A DNA stretch of 64,000 nucleotides from Strigamia acuminata (Eukaryota; Arthropoda; Chilopoda; Geophilomorpha; Linotaeniidae): NCBI GenBank assembly GCA_949358305.1, contig OX442315.1:16766427-16830426 (forward strand), given 5' to 3'. The first letter of the stretch is position 1. The number at the start of each line of letters is the position of its first letter. Both the position numbers and the translations under genes were made by a program. The notes below the pieces were generated by a model. That model made no database searches, was not told where the DNA came from, and saw nothing but the letters and a program-made list of their open reading frames with translations. Of the stretch, positions 12,111 to 22,628 are shown in pieces.

Positions 12111-14061
12111 CAAACTCATTTATTTAACAATAATCTGTGAATCATTGGAATGTTTTTCTTTATTCTGAATGAAACTAAAAATTAATGATGCAACATTCAT
12201 CGCAAATTGACAATTAAATCCCACTGACTAACGATTGTTTAATAAATCTGGCCCCTGGGCCCAGGCTCAGCTCCGGAACGATAACAAACTAAGTGGAAAG
12301 TCGTGTTGTACACATTGACCAAACTGAATGCATTACGCTTGTTATTGTTAAATTAGGTTAATGTTTCCGATACTGGTAACTAGTTCAAACAATAATTTTA
12401 CTTAAAAAAAAAAATTTTAAAACTATGCATGACTGTTTTCCTAATTGCACAAGCAATTTAATTCAATGAACAATTTACACGTCGTTGGAAACCCTGTACA
12501 AGCTTGGTAAAGCGTATGTATAACAAAATCAGTCAAGCATTAGCAAAAACAAAGGACAAATCCCATACAACCACTCCGGCCACTGGACGCCTTATGAATG
12601 TCTTAACATCTCAGCAATAACCTTGAGTTGTCTCTAAGTGGTGAGCCAACTGGGATCCACTATGCAAATCTCAAGTTGGTATGTTCAAAGAGGTAAGATT
12701 AAGAGTTTAAAACTACACATTGGTGAGAATATTGTTCATATGTTCGCATCAGTCCCACTTTTTTGTCAATTTTTTCATTTCTAAATCTTGATTATCCATG
12801 ACCATGAAGTGTGTGTGATTTAATTGGGCCGTGTGTGATGTTTAACAACACTTTGGCCGAGTTTGCTAAGGTGAGATTAAGTAAACACTAAACTACGTAT
12901 CAGAACCCATTAGTGGGTTTGGCAACAGGAAAACAAAGGAGTTTCTCTACTATATCCTTTTTTATTTGCTGAGGTTACAAAAACTCTTTTTAATGGATAT
13001 TTTGTTAACTTAACTTACTATATAATTAATAAGGCGTTGAAACTGATTAAGCAAATACTTACATTTGGTTTAAATGGATAGAAATAAGTGAAATGTTTAT
13101 TATTACTACTTTGCCAGCTTGTGCGCAGCTGAGATCTGAATGAATGTTCAGAAGAACATGCGCAAATCGCATCATTTTGGCTAATAAAAGGGAATTAAGT
13201 GACCCAACTCCTTGCCTAAACGTCATATCCTGAAGTGAAAAAGAGTTAATTCACTTAAAACATTTAAGTAAATTTTGCTTAACCAAATTTGAACGCACCT
13301 AATGTAATCTGCGTCTAAAATTCCCATTACATATGAAAAATTCTAAACAAATTGCTATTTTTTTACGTTGAAATTTCATTCTCAAAATAAAACATAAATG
13401 ATGTTATTCTCCACAAATAAAACAAATCTTTTTCGACAGATACAGCACTTGCCCTATCTTATTTTGTGAGTCACTTGCGCTATTCCCTAGTGGGGAACTT
13501 GCTACACAGTCGTTCACTACACGGAATGAGTCTAAAGAGAATCATCAAACAATACATTCCGTTCTTGACATAGCAACTGATTCAAACTGCAATATCATGT
13601 ACTTATTCAAACGCAGCATTCAGATATGACAAAAACAAACATCTATAAAGATATACGGAGTATATTCTAAACTTTCTCTAAAAAACAAGCGAAGAAAACG
13701 ATATACAAAGTACAAATAAACCATTCATGACTACGGTATTTCGATTAAACAAATCAAATCTACAAATAAAAATCTCTTACCAAGTGCATAGCCCTAAAAC
13801 TTGTATTCTAATGTAAATACACTACCTATTAAATATATAAGGGTTATATCAACAGAAATATAGGCAGGCCAGAATTCTGCATCAAATTATTGAACGTATT
13901 TACTCTGAAAAAACACGCTTTTCATACTTGAATCAATATTGCCCAAGGTTTCAGCAAACCTTGAAACTTTTCTTTTAATCATTCCACAAACCTTTCCATC
14001 TCTTTAGGGCGAAAGTATGTGTTTTCTGCCAAACTCGAGAGGAAAAGAAAACCAAATGGAA
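12111..14061. other. AT-rich non-coding stretch
   Basis: No frame of note occurs here on either strand. A 12 bp GC palindrome, CCTGGGCCCAGG, stands out at 12254-12265. The region ends at the recursive-splice-like site near 14068. Confidence 0.55.
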
Positions 14062-14095
14062 ACTTACCTAAAAGAAAAAAAAAGAGAAAAAAAAA
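14057..14095 (-). promoter_or_regulatory. Candidate recursive splice site (ratchet point)
   Basis: Read on the minus strand, about 25 pyrimidines (14095-14071, only T and C) run into TAG (14070-14068). This is followed at once by GTAAGTTTCC (14067-14058). A strong 3' splice site is thus fused to a strong 5' splice site with no exon between. Recursive splice sites in long Drosophila introns have this architecture: the upstream exon is joined to the zero-length exon, which recreates a donor. A microexon or cryptic site is the alternative. I infer a minus-strand transcript whose intron spans this point. Confidence 0.55.
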
Positions 14096-14915
14096 TTGCA
14101 TTAATACAAAGAGATTGAATAAAGCGCACACACAGTATTATAAACTTAGTAGAAAAGCAATATATACTGGAAATAAATAAATACGAGCGCGTTTGAGAGA
14201 AACAAGCGCTTGTGTAAGACAAATGGTTACATCTTGACAAGAGCTTGGCAACAAGGCCTGAGGAATGTTGCCGAAACGCTATTGCTATGCAGGCCCAGCA
14301 ACACTCGGACTATTCATCCGGATGCAAGTGTCCAATAGCATATCGATCTAAATGTGGTTGCAGCATTCCCCTGAGAACAGAAAGAGGGGTGTTGGCGCCA
14401 TCTGCCAATGATGAATTTAATTTTCTATTCGTGGCAACTTGAGGAAAGTAATCTGGTCAGACTATGGACGAAGACAAATGTTAGGCGCGCCATGCCACGT
14501 TGGTCACGCAACCATTTCAATTTCATTCCGAGAGAGAAGGAATAATAATAAAAAAAAAAAAAAAAAAAGAGAAAAAGAGAAAAAAAAAAGAGTGCCAGAG
14601 AAGGAAGGGGATGGAAAGTTTGAGTCCTCCACACCCACACCCTGGGCTGGTCAGCACGAAATTCCCACAGGGCCCTTCCATGTGTCGTGGACACATTGAA
14701 ATTCAGGTCCCCGATTGTCAAATCGAGTTTAGTTCCCTCTCTTGAATTAGAAAGCTCAACCCCTTGTTAATTCCATTTATAACACTCCTAGGGCAAACAT
14801 CCTCAACTTCCGGGTAACAATTTTACTTTTCAAACCGTGTGTGACAATTCATCTGACATTCGTCAATTGGAAAAGAAATAGATATTTTTATACTCTTTTC
14901 CAAACGCGCCATTGG
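14096..14915. other. Non-coding stretch with CTCF-like site
   Basis: No gene is supported. The open frames at 14425-14745 arise from an A/G-rich low-complexity tract (about 14547-14590) read in several frames on both strands. A CTCF-like motif at 14391-14410 is listed separately. Confidence 0.5.
14391..14410 (-). promoter_or_regulatory. CTCF-like motif
   Basis: The minus strand reads CATTGGCAGATGGCGCCAAC. CAGATGGCGC fits the bilaterian CTCF core (AGRKGGCGC). The site at 18750 shares the same flanks, CATTGG before and GCCAAC after. The shared flanks are longer than the core needs and suggest related sites. Confidence 0.4.
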
Positions 14916-14918
14916 TGA

Positions 14919-15081
14919 GTCAAAAGTCTGGACACACCTTTTTTCTTGAAAATGACTGAAGATATATCAATTCTAATAATGCGGGGCTATCCATTTTGTA
15001 CTTTTTAAACGATTGAAGATACAGCAAAATTTCCAATTACAAAGTTGTAGAGCGCCATCGAATTAGATCCGGACTTTTGAC
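14919..15081. mobile_element. Possible MITE with GTCAAAAGTCYGG ends
   Basis: GTCAAAAGTCTGG at 14919-14931 matches, inverted, CCGGACTTTTGAC at 15069-15081, with one mismatch in 13. The interior is AT-rich with no coding capacity and a loosely repeated string (TGAAGATATATCAA and TGAAGATACAGCAA). The size of 163 bp and the inverted ends fit a small non-autonomous DNA transposon. I see no clear target duplication, so the boundaries are uncertain, and I cannot assign a superfamily. Confidence 0.5.
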
Positions 15082-18000
15082 TTTTGACAACTGTTCAAAA
15101 TTGTTTATTTTTGACATAAAATAACATTTAATTAATTAAAATTGTGTGAAATCTGCCCATTTACAGATATCAAAAAGATGAATTTAGAGTTCATAAACAG
15201 ACGAGTTTATTGAAATATCACGTTTTTATTTTATCTATAAAATTGTTCAGTAAACGTATGCGCTATTAAAATTATTCAAATATTTATTTGCCAATATTTC
15301 ACAAGTGTAGATCAATTCTCATTCCTAAAACCAGTGGCAGCCAAGCATGACCCGAAGTTTGGATGAATTTTGTGAAAAGCTCTCTCAAGTGGTTGGCGCA
15401 AGCGCGGAGAAAATAAGAGCTTTGATCAATATTCTACATGACAATGTGAAAAATATTTCATCACCGAATTTTTTTGTCGCATAGAAAAAAGGGAAGAAAA
15501 GAAAAGAAGAAAAAAATCCAATTTTTTATTTTTTCTCCTTTTTTCATAGGGAAAAATGGAAACCCAATTTCATGCAAATAATGTCAATAACCTAATTCCT
15601 GATACCTTCAACATCAAAAGCTTAAATTCCAATCACAACTAGCCTTCTATCCTCTCCTCTCTTGGAACAAAGTTGAGAAAACTTTCTAGATGACCTGTTT
15701 CGATAGAAATTGGTCAACTGGCGGACGAACAACAAGCAGGCGCGAGCACACTCGTGTTATTATACAGCATTGTACGACATTTCACGCTAAATTTAGACCT
15801 AAATTTAGATGTGTCCACTCGCTCTGTCAATAGATAAACGAAGAGAAACAACTCACCGACCGACAAGTTGAACGTGAAATTAGCATAAAACGAAGCGAGT
15901 AAGTCGAGTGAATGATGTGAAATGCGACAACGGGAATCAGCCACTCAGCACCATCAAAACGGGACACACCGATGGCCACGTCGGATAAATAATACTCTTT
16001 TATCTGCTCACGATCCATCCGATTCGATAATTCCAGCGTTTGCCCACTACTATCACAGGGTCGCAAGGTTAAAATTTAACGAGCACCGTACCGAATTGCG
16101 TGGGATTATAACCCCTGAGCACGTCGAATCTTAACGATTAAAGACACCAATAAAAGGTGCAAAAGGGGTCAAAGCGTTTCCCCTGGACGCCATTTTCGGC
16201 GCTGACTTAACTTCCCCAAATGCAGAAGCAAAAATGCAATAATAATAATGATAAAGGGATAAAATAACGACTCGCCATCATAATCTACGACCCAAGGGCT
16301 TTTCGTTTCGGACCAATTTTATTGCGAACCACTTTTCAGCCAATATCCAAAGGTTGGCAACGAGGGATAGGCACCGAGCACCAATTGCATTGCCAATAGC
16401 GCAGGGACGCGTGCCTTATCGTAACTCAGCGGGACTTGGATTCTATTTTCACCCCGTGCAAATTACTAGCCAAGACAATACGACGATTCCCTTACATACA
16501 CACATCTATTACGATGTCAGCTGCAAACCTTCCTTTTACCTAAAGGCCAATACGCGTACCTGACCTCAAACAAACAAAATTTCACAGTGCAGGAGTGCAC
16601 AAGTGCAGATGCGATGCCAAGCCCAAATTCGACACAATATTTATATTCGCGCTACTACAAAGGAAATTTGCTTCGGATGACCTCAACACTAATGAGAAAT
16701 ATTAAAGAGCAGCTGCACTGCCTCTTAATATTTATCTCAAGTAAAGAAAATTCCAAAACAAAGCATTTTATTGCTTAATCAAATGGCTAAATTAGTCTGA
16801 ATAGACCCAACCTAATAAATCACCGTAATTTGTGGAGTACAACACAAAATTACCACGTATCAAATTATTTCCGGTAATTAGTGGTCCGGACGTAGGAGTG
16901 GTCCAATGCCGATTGTGTTTCGGCCCCAACTACACAGCTGTTCGCTTGTTTCTGTGTGGCGAATGTTTTCATTTTGCCAATTTAAACTTTAGTCTTTTGA
17001 TAAATAAAGAATTCAATTCGTGTACTGTATTTACAAATTGAGCAATTCATTTCTTATGCATTGGGAAAAGCAATTTGTTGACATAACATCGTCATGATTA
17101 TGCAATTGCATTTTTAATTCAACCTTGGAACTTCCAATTTTGCATCGTACGAGTTGCTTCGACTGAGTTCAAAGCACTATTTGCGATATAAAATTGAACA
17201 GCAGCAGCAACTAAAGTAAATACAAATGCAAAAATGCGGTTTTGTCATTGAAATTGTTTAAACAACAATTTTTTCTTTTCTTTTCGCAATTTTGAATCCT
17301 CAATTCATTTAAAAAGTTGGCTATATACGTACACTGTTGAATCCTTTGCTATCTGACCGAATGATCGCATAATCTATTGTCAAAATTAAACAAATTAACA
17401 TCACGCACACCAAACAAAGCGCAGTGTAACACGAAATGTAAATAATCAACCTGCTATTAACTGCTGAAACAAAAGCAGGTGATTACAGCAATAAATGTCA
17501 CCTTTCGATGCTCCCACAGATACGCTAATCGTTTTCTTTCATCAAACCAAGACTTTTTCCATCTCAATTGATAATCCATACGAAGGTTTTACCGTTTAAC
17601 CGTCTACAGTTAATGCAACTCAATAGAGTCATTGATATAATAAGTCAAAGTTATCAAGGATAGTTGAAGAAAAGTTGTCAAAGTACTAAATCATCGTAAT
17701 AAAAATAAACAAATTTAAATTGTAAATTTTAAATGTCCACTAATTGGTTCAATTCTACAAAGAGGGGAGTGAAAGTACAAATGGTCAGTCACGGACTAAT
17801 TGCTATTGATGGCGATGCTTCAAAATGAGATAATTGTCGACTCTGGCAAATTACACGCCTGATGACAGTTGGGGCTTGCATGGGCAAGCAAATGCAGCGT
17901 ATTGCAATGACACAATGGGTTACATTAGCGCGCTCATTTATCAACTAACTATTGAGCATGGTGGAGCGAGAGTAACACAACTAGTTGCCACGTCATCTTG

Positions 18001-18749
18001 AGAGAAAAGACAACATATTGGGGTTCAAAGAGCATAAAAGTTTCCTTTCAAAATTCAATTTTCTCTTTCTATTTGTAAAGAAGGAAAAAAAATTTAAAGA
18101 AAAGGAAAAAAAACTTTTGTCTACACTAAGTGAAAAGACAACGACTTTATCCCTCGAGCTAGCATCATTAAGAAAATTTGCATCTTATCAACGGAAACAA
18201 GCAAAGCTGGTTATGTGATCAAGAATAAGCTGGTCCGAGTAATCACTAGGACAAAATTCAACGATCCATGTGCTTCCATTTTCCAATCAATTTAACTTAA
18301 AAAAAAAATGCAATTTACACTTCGTTTGCTTTGTCCTTTGTTTCATTACTAAGAACAAAGTGCAGTCACGCAGCCAAATGAGAGAAATTTCTCAACTTAG
18401 CCAACACTTTTTTCCCCTTACACAGCCCATTATCACAACATAGCGTTTCTTTTATTTCCCAATTTAAAAAATAAAAAATAAAAAAATAAAAAAAAAACTG
18501 AAATAAAAACTCAATTGGTATTTTTAACTTTCGCTAATTTGATCGATGAAAACTTATCCGAAATTTCAAAATGAAACCAGTTTGAGAGAATGAGCAGCAG
18601 GTGTTGCCCGTTCAGAATCCTCTGGGATGGTTTAAAAATGGCGAATGTAATAAACAAATTAATTAGACACCAAGTGTACTTAATGTTTCAAATTTTCAAC
18701 TGAAAATGCGATTCGCACATGTGCAACTATAAACTACTATCCTCCTTTT
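15082..18749. other. Non-coding stretch
   Basis: No gene is supported. The segment at about 15700-16450 is more balanced in composition and has overlapping open frames on both strands, none recognisable. An A/G-rich tract lies at 15480-15515 and the rest is AT-rich. Confidence 0.5.
18467..18500. repeat. A-rich simple repeat (AAAAT type)
   Basis: A runs separated by single T bases, with no coding content. Confidence 0.85.
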
Positions 18750-18769
18750 CATTGGTAGGGGGCGCCAAC
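18750..18769 (+). promoter_or_regulatory. CTCF-like motif
   Basis: CATTGGTAGGGGGCGCCAAC contains TAGGGGGCGC, a close match to the CTCF core. It has the same CATTGG and GCCAAC flanks as the minus-strand site at 14391-14410. The two sites are 4.3 kb apart and divergently oriented. Confidence 0.45.
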
Positions 18770-20809
18770 TAAGGTGTTAAAAGTTAGCAGCAGATGGACA
18801 CGGGAGACTCGAAATTACTGTTTTAACCCTAACTTCAACTTGACTACCACAAGCATTACTTATTACGACTTTTATTCTAATAAACTCTTGCTCTGGAGAG
18901 ATTAAACTATTTTTTCTTTTGCTTTCTACACAACTACTTTTCTTTTCCAAATAAAAGAGCGTAGAAGGTAAACAACAAGCGAAAAAAGTGGTGAACTCTG
19001 GGTAACTAGTTGTGTTTGCGCAATAACAGAATAGAGTGGAGAAAGTGAGATTTTAATTCACTCCACTTTTCATTACGAACGGACGGCGGGAAAACACAGG
19101 AAATTAAAGCGCTAAACAAAAGCGAGGTCTGGCAAAGTGAATGTGACAGGTGGGCGATGACCCGCAGAGACAAAACACAAACTCCACTGGCTGATAAAAA
19201 GAAAACCAGGAAATTGAGATAGCAATTTCACATTCTGCAATTTATTCACCAATTTCCATTTGTCAAATTAAATGACCAACGTTGAATAGCCTTAAAACAT
19301 GGTAGCTACATTTAAATCATCCCAAAAAAAACCCCTTAAAGATCGCCTTTCCTGTAGAGCTATTAAACTCTTAACACCATCAAGTAAAGTAAAGTAGTTT
19401 TTGTCATAAATTTTCTCTTCCTGGTTCAGTTTTTTTTTTTAATGTTTAAAACAAGTTAACAACGATACTTTTAAAATACAAATCTAAAAATTCATCAGAA
19501 CTGGCGACATAAATATTGCAAAGAAATTTTAAGTGAAATTTAAATAAAGTTTCAAAGTGGAATAATTTGAAAGTTTTAAAGTGCAAAAAAAAAATTAGCG
19601 GCTTTTTTTGCTCATCTACATCGCCGACACATTAGAAACCCATATTTTACCACGAGTAGATTTAGTAATGGAACCTCGCAAAAAAAAAATTCTTATGGTT
19701 CAACAAGTAAGAATTAGTGTTTAAAGTCATGTTGTTCGAGTAGAAACATAAATTATTAATTTCCTCACAAGTTTTCGACGAAATTAGCCCATTAAGTATA
19801 TATTTTTTTTTAAAAAATATTCCGTTCAATTTTCCGCTTCAGTGATAACTAATACTAATTTAAAACGAGTACATTAAAAAAAAAATTCAATTTGTGTATT
19901 CTAATTCTTTTAATTTCACAACTGCATCACAGACAAAATGTTAAAATTTTAGCAAACTACAGTAACAAAGTTATCAAAAAAAAAAAAAAAACGAATAAAA
20001 AAAGGAATGTTTGTTCAGTGATCTGCACTTCACCAGGTTCAAATTTAGGAGGCAGCTCCCCACCCTGAGTTCTTGAGCAAACAGCATTTATGCAGTTTTA
20101 AAGTGCATTTCAAACTTCACTCCATGTACCCAGCTGGAAACGGATGCCAACACCAAATAACATCACTGCACATTTTCACCATCTCTTCTTCTCAAATTTG
20201 CATACGGTCAATTCTAATTCTTTATGTGCCCCAACATCAAATAAAAAAAAATATACATATAAAAAAAGAAAAATCTATCAATATATTTGCAGCTTGTGAA
20301 AATTCGACTCATTTTTCTTCTTCAATTTAACCCCGCTAGAAAAGTGCAAACAACATATATAAAAAAAAAAGTTGCAGGTAGTGGAATAAAATCTGCAGTA
20401 ATTTGCTGTTAGTGTCACATGCAACAGCGACCAAAAGAATAATAATAAAACAGAATAAGTGATTTGGTGAAAAGAGGGCAAATATGTGCAAGTGGCAGCC
20501 ATGCAGTTGCAGTTTTACCACGCTATGATATGCAACCGAGTGGCTTTGATCTTTTACGCTTTTTTTATCAGTACCGTAATAGCCCGGGACGATAAAACGG
20601 TGCTCCATTGGGCGATATCTTGTTGTGTGGAATAGAAAACGGTCGGTGTTTTTGTCTCCAGCTGCTCGCCACTGTGTGAAGTCGTTTTTTATTGGTGGAA
20701 AAAATGATTGGTTTCGTTTTGTGCGGAGTAAAAAAAAAGTTAAAAAATAAATATATATATAAAAAAGGAAGAGAAAAAAAGAAAGGGGTTGGCATTTTCT
20801 CTCGATTCA

Positions 20810-21040
20810 AGCAACGATGACTCTTTGTAAAATGTGCTTTTACGATAAATATATTGACGCGCACGGGGTGATTGTGGCAGCTAGAGACGCAGTTATGCCG
20901 CCCTCGCATTATGGCGCCCGCCCTGCTGGAAGTGATGCATTTAAATGTCCTTTCGCCATGCACCATGTGGAGCAACTCGTAAACCGACAACTCTTTCCTC
21001 CGTCGTCGTCGTCGTCCTCGATTCTCTTCTTTCACGTATC
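20810..21040. promoter_or_regulatory. CpG-containing island with CTCF-like string
   Basis: This block has more GC and CpG than the flanking poly-A-rich DNA. On the minus strand 20913-20929 reads CCAGCAGGGCGGGCGCC, which fits the left half of the CTCF consensus but departs in the core. A (GTC)n microsatellite closes it at about 20999-21016. A regulatory role is inferred from composition and the motif only. Confidence 0.3.
20999..21016. repeat. (CGT)n microsatellite
   Basis: Five to six CGT units in a row. Confidence 0.85.
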
Positions 21041-21279
21041 AGTTTTAATATCATAAATGAAAGTCGCAATTAAAATTTACTACTCGATTTTCATAGCCTG
21101 TTTTTATTTCTTTTTTTCAAATCATTTTCCGCCCCAGTTTCGACAAAACTCTTTGTTTCCATCTCGTAGGCGGAAAGAAGAATGCCATGCAACTCCTTTT
21201 CAATTACCCTCTCCTTGCACCCACCACATTACGCTAATCACGTCCATATATTTCAGAGATGCGACGAATAAATGTTTCG

Positions 21280-21600
21280 AGTTCCACCCTCGTGGCTGCA
21301 TGGGCAGAGCCGCGCAATTATGGGGCTCTTGCGACACGTGTTAGTAATCCACCTCAAAACAATTGGCAAAGCGACTCGACCCACAATTACGTCATCCCTT
21401 ATAAATTACAAACGAGAAAGAAAACACGTTTCTCAATTAATTCCCCACCCGACCGCGCTAAAAGAGCGCTTTCTCAACAAATAAAAAGCGCAATTTCGCA
21501 CCTTTTTTATACGCGCTTGATGAGGATGTCCGTCCCTCATCTCCGGTTGTCATGGCAACCCGGTGACGCAGTCAAACGCGCTGCTGATTGAAATAGCCCA
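21280..21600. promoter_or_regulatory. Balanced-composition island with RFX X-box
   Basis: The block contains many CpGs and a near-perfect X-box, GTTGTCATGGCAAC, at 21546-21559. The overlapping frames at 21057-21591 (70 to 110 codons) are unrecognised. It is a candidate enhancer or promoter by motif and composition only. Confidence 0.35.
21546..21559 (+). promoter_or_regulatory. RFX X-box motif
   Basis: GTTGTCATGGCAAC fits the X-box consensus RYYNYY-N2-RRNRAC at every position and is close to the ideal symmetric form. In animals, RFX factors bind such sites, often in promoters of ciliary genes. Confidence 0.5.
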
Positions 21601-22564
21601 ACTGAATTAGGCAATTGGCTCGAAATTAATTACCGAATTTAGTGATCCGTTTCGCCAATTCACACAAATTATTTTTCTTCTTCGGCTTGCGTTCACTTCA
21701 CGAGGAATTGAAAATTGGATGTGTCCTTGGAATTGGTAAGAGATGCACTCGTCAAGTTGTAATCACCTTGCGAGTGATTACAGTTCCTCGCTGAGAGAAA
21801 GAGAGAAAAGATGCGTAACGGAATTATCGAAGCCCAATTGAACTCCGGCGGCGAAATGTCTTTATCAGATTTCCAAGGCGAAATTCGATGCGCGCGCGCA
21901 GCGCATAAGGGATCAAAAAATATTTCAAAGGCGATTACACAAAAGCTGATTATTACTCTGTAAATTATTAAAGAAATTTTACACCCCGACATGAAAAATG
22001 AAAAGAAATCTTCAATCTACTTGTCACCGCACACGAACAAAAAACGACAAGTTGTCTATGATTTTTATATCAGACGTTTCAAACACTTTTTACAAAATCC
22101 GGCTACTAAAAAAAGTGGGAATGAAAAAGCAATTGCAAAGAGTGAAAGAGGAAAAAATACCCCAGCGTCCATCTACCACTGATGTGTTCATTACGTGGCT
22201 CGGGGAAGTGTCACAAAGCGTTTCCAGCAGGGCAATTAAAGAGGTGGCCCTTGCCAATTCTCTGGTGGTTTACCTGGACACAAGTCTCCTAAATAATGCA
22301 TCCAGACGCCATTACTGCTCCACTTTACCCCCGGGATTCACTGACAGCTCCGAATAAAAATGATATAAAATTTTTACAAACCATTAACGATTTTTTCAAC
22401 TTGTCAGAAAAATAAAAATTAATAAAAAATGTCCATTATATATAATAAATTCAAGAAATGGGGGTTAAAAGCAACGATACAAAGCACATCCGAGTGACAA
22501 TTTGTGTAGAAAATAAATTCTTTATACAATTTTGTCTTTGAATCAAAGTTTTTCTATTTTTACA

Positions 22565-22628
22565 ATAAATAATGCATTCATATTTGACAAACAATAATAT
22601 TGGGAACGCATTTCAAGATATTTTTTTT
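22565..22628 (-). repeat. Dispersed AT-rich repeat, fragment (copy 3)
   Basis: Read on the minus strand, TGAAATGCGTTCCCAA followed shortly by TTTGTCAAATATGAAT matches the corresponding segment of the copy at 31655-31705. Only this central piece is recognisable. Confidence 0.55.

Larger units (their letters stand above)
18770..22564. other. Non-coding stretch with CpG-containing islands
   Basis: No gene is supported. The 155-codon minus frame at 20568-21035 crosses an A/T-rich tract and a GTC microsatellite, overlaps a plus-strand frame, and has no recognisable domain. Two more balanced blocks, 20810-21040 and 21280-21600, are listed separately. Confidence 0.5.

Noticed and set aside
12686-12697. 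Plus-strand donor-like AGAGGTAAGATT
   Set aside because: No pyrimidine tract or open frame precedes it, so neither a recursive site nor an exon end is supported.
14425-14745. Lys/Arg/Glu-rich frames on both strands
   Set aside because: They derive from an A/G low-complexity tract read in several frames.
20568-21035. 155-codon minus-strand frame
   Set aside because: It crosses an A/T-rich tract and a CGT microsatellite, overlaps plus-strand frames, and is dominated by Arg, Lys and Phe runs.
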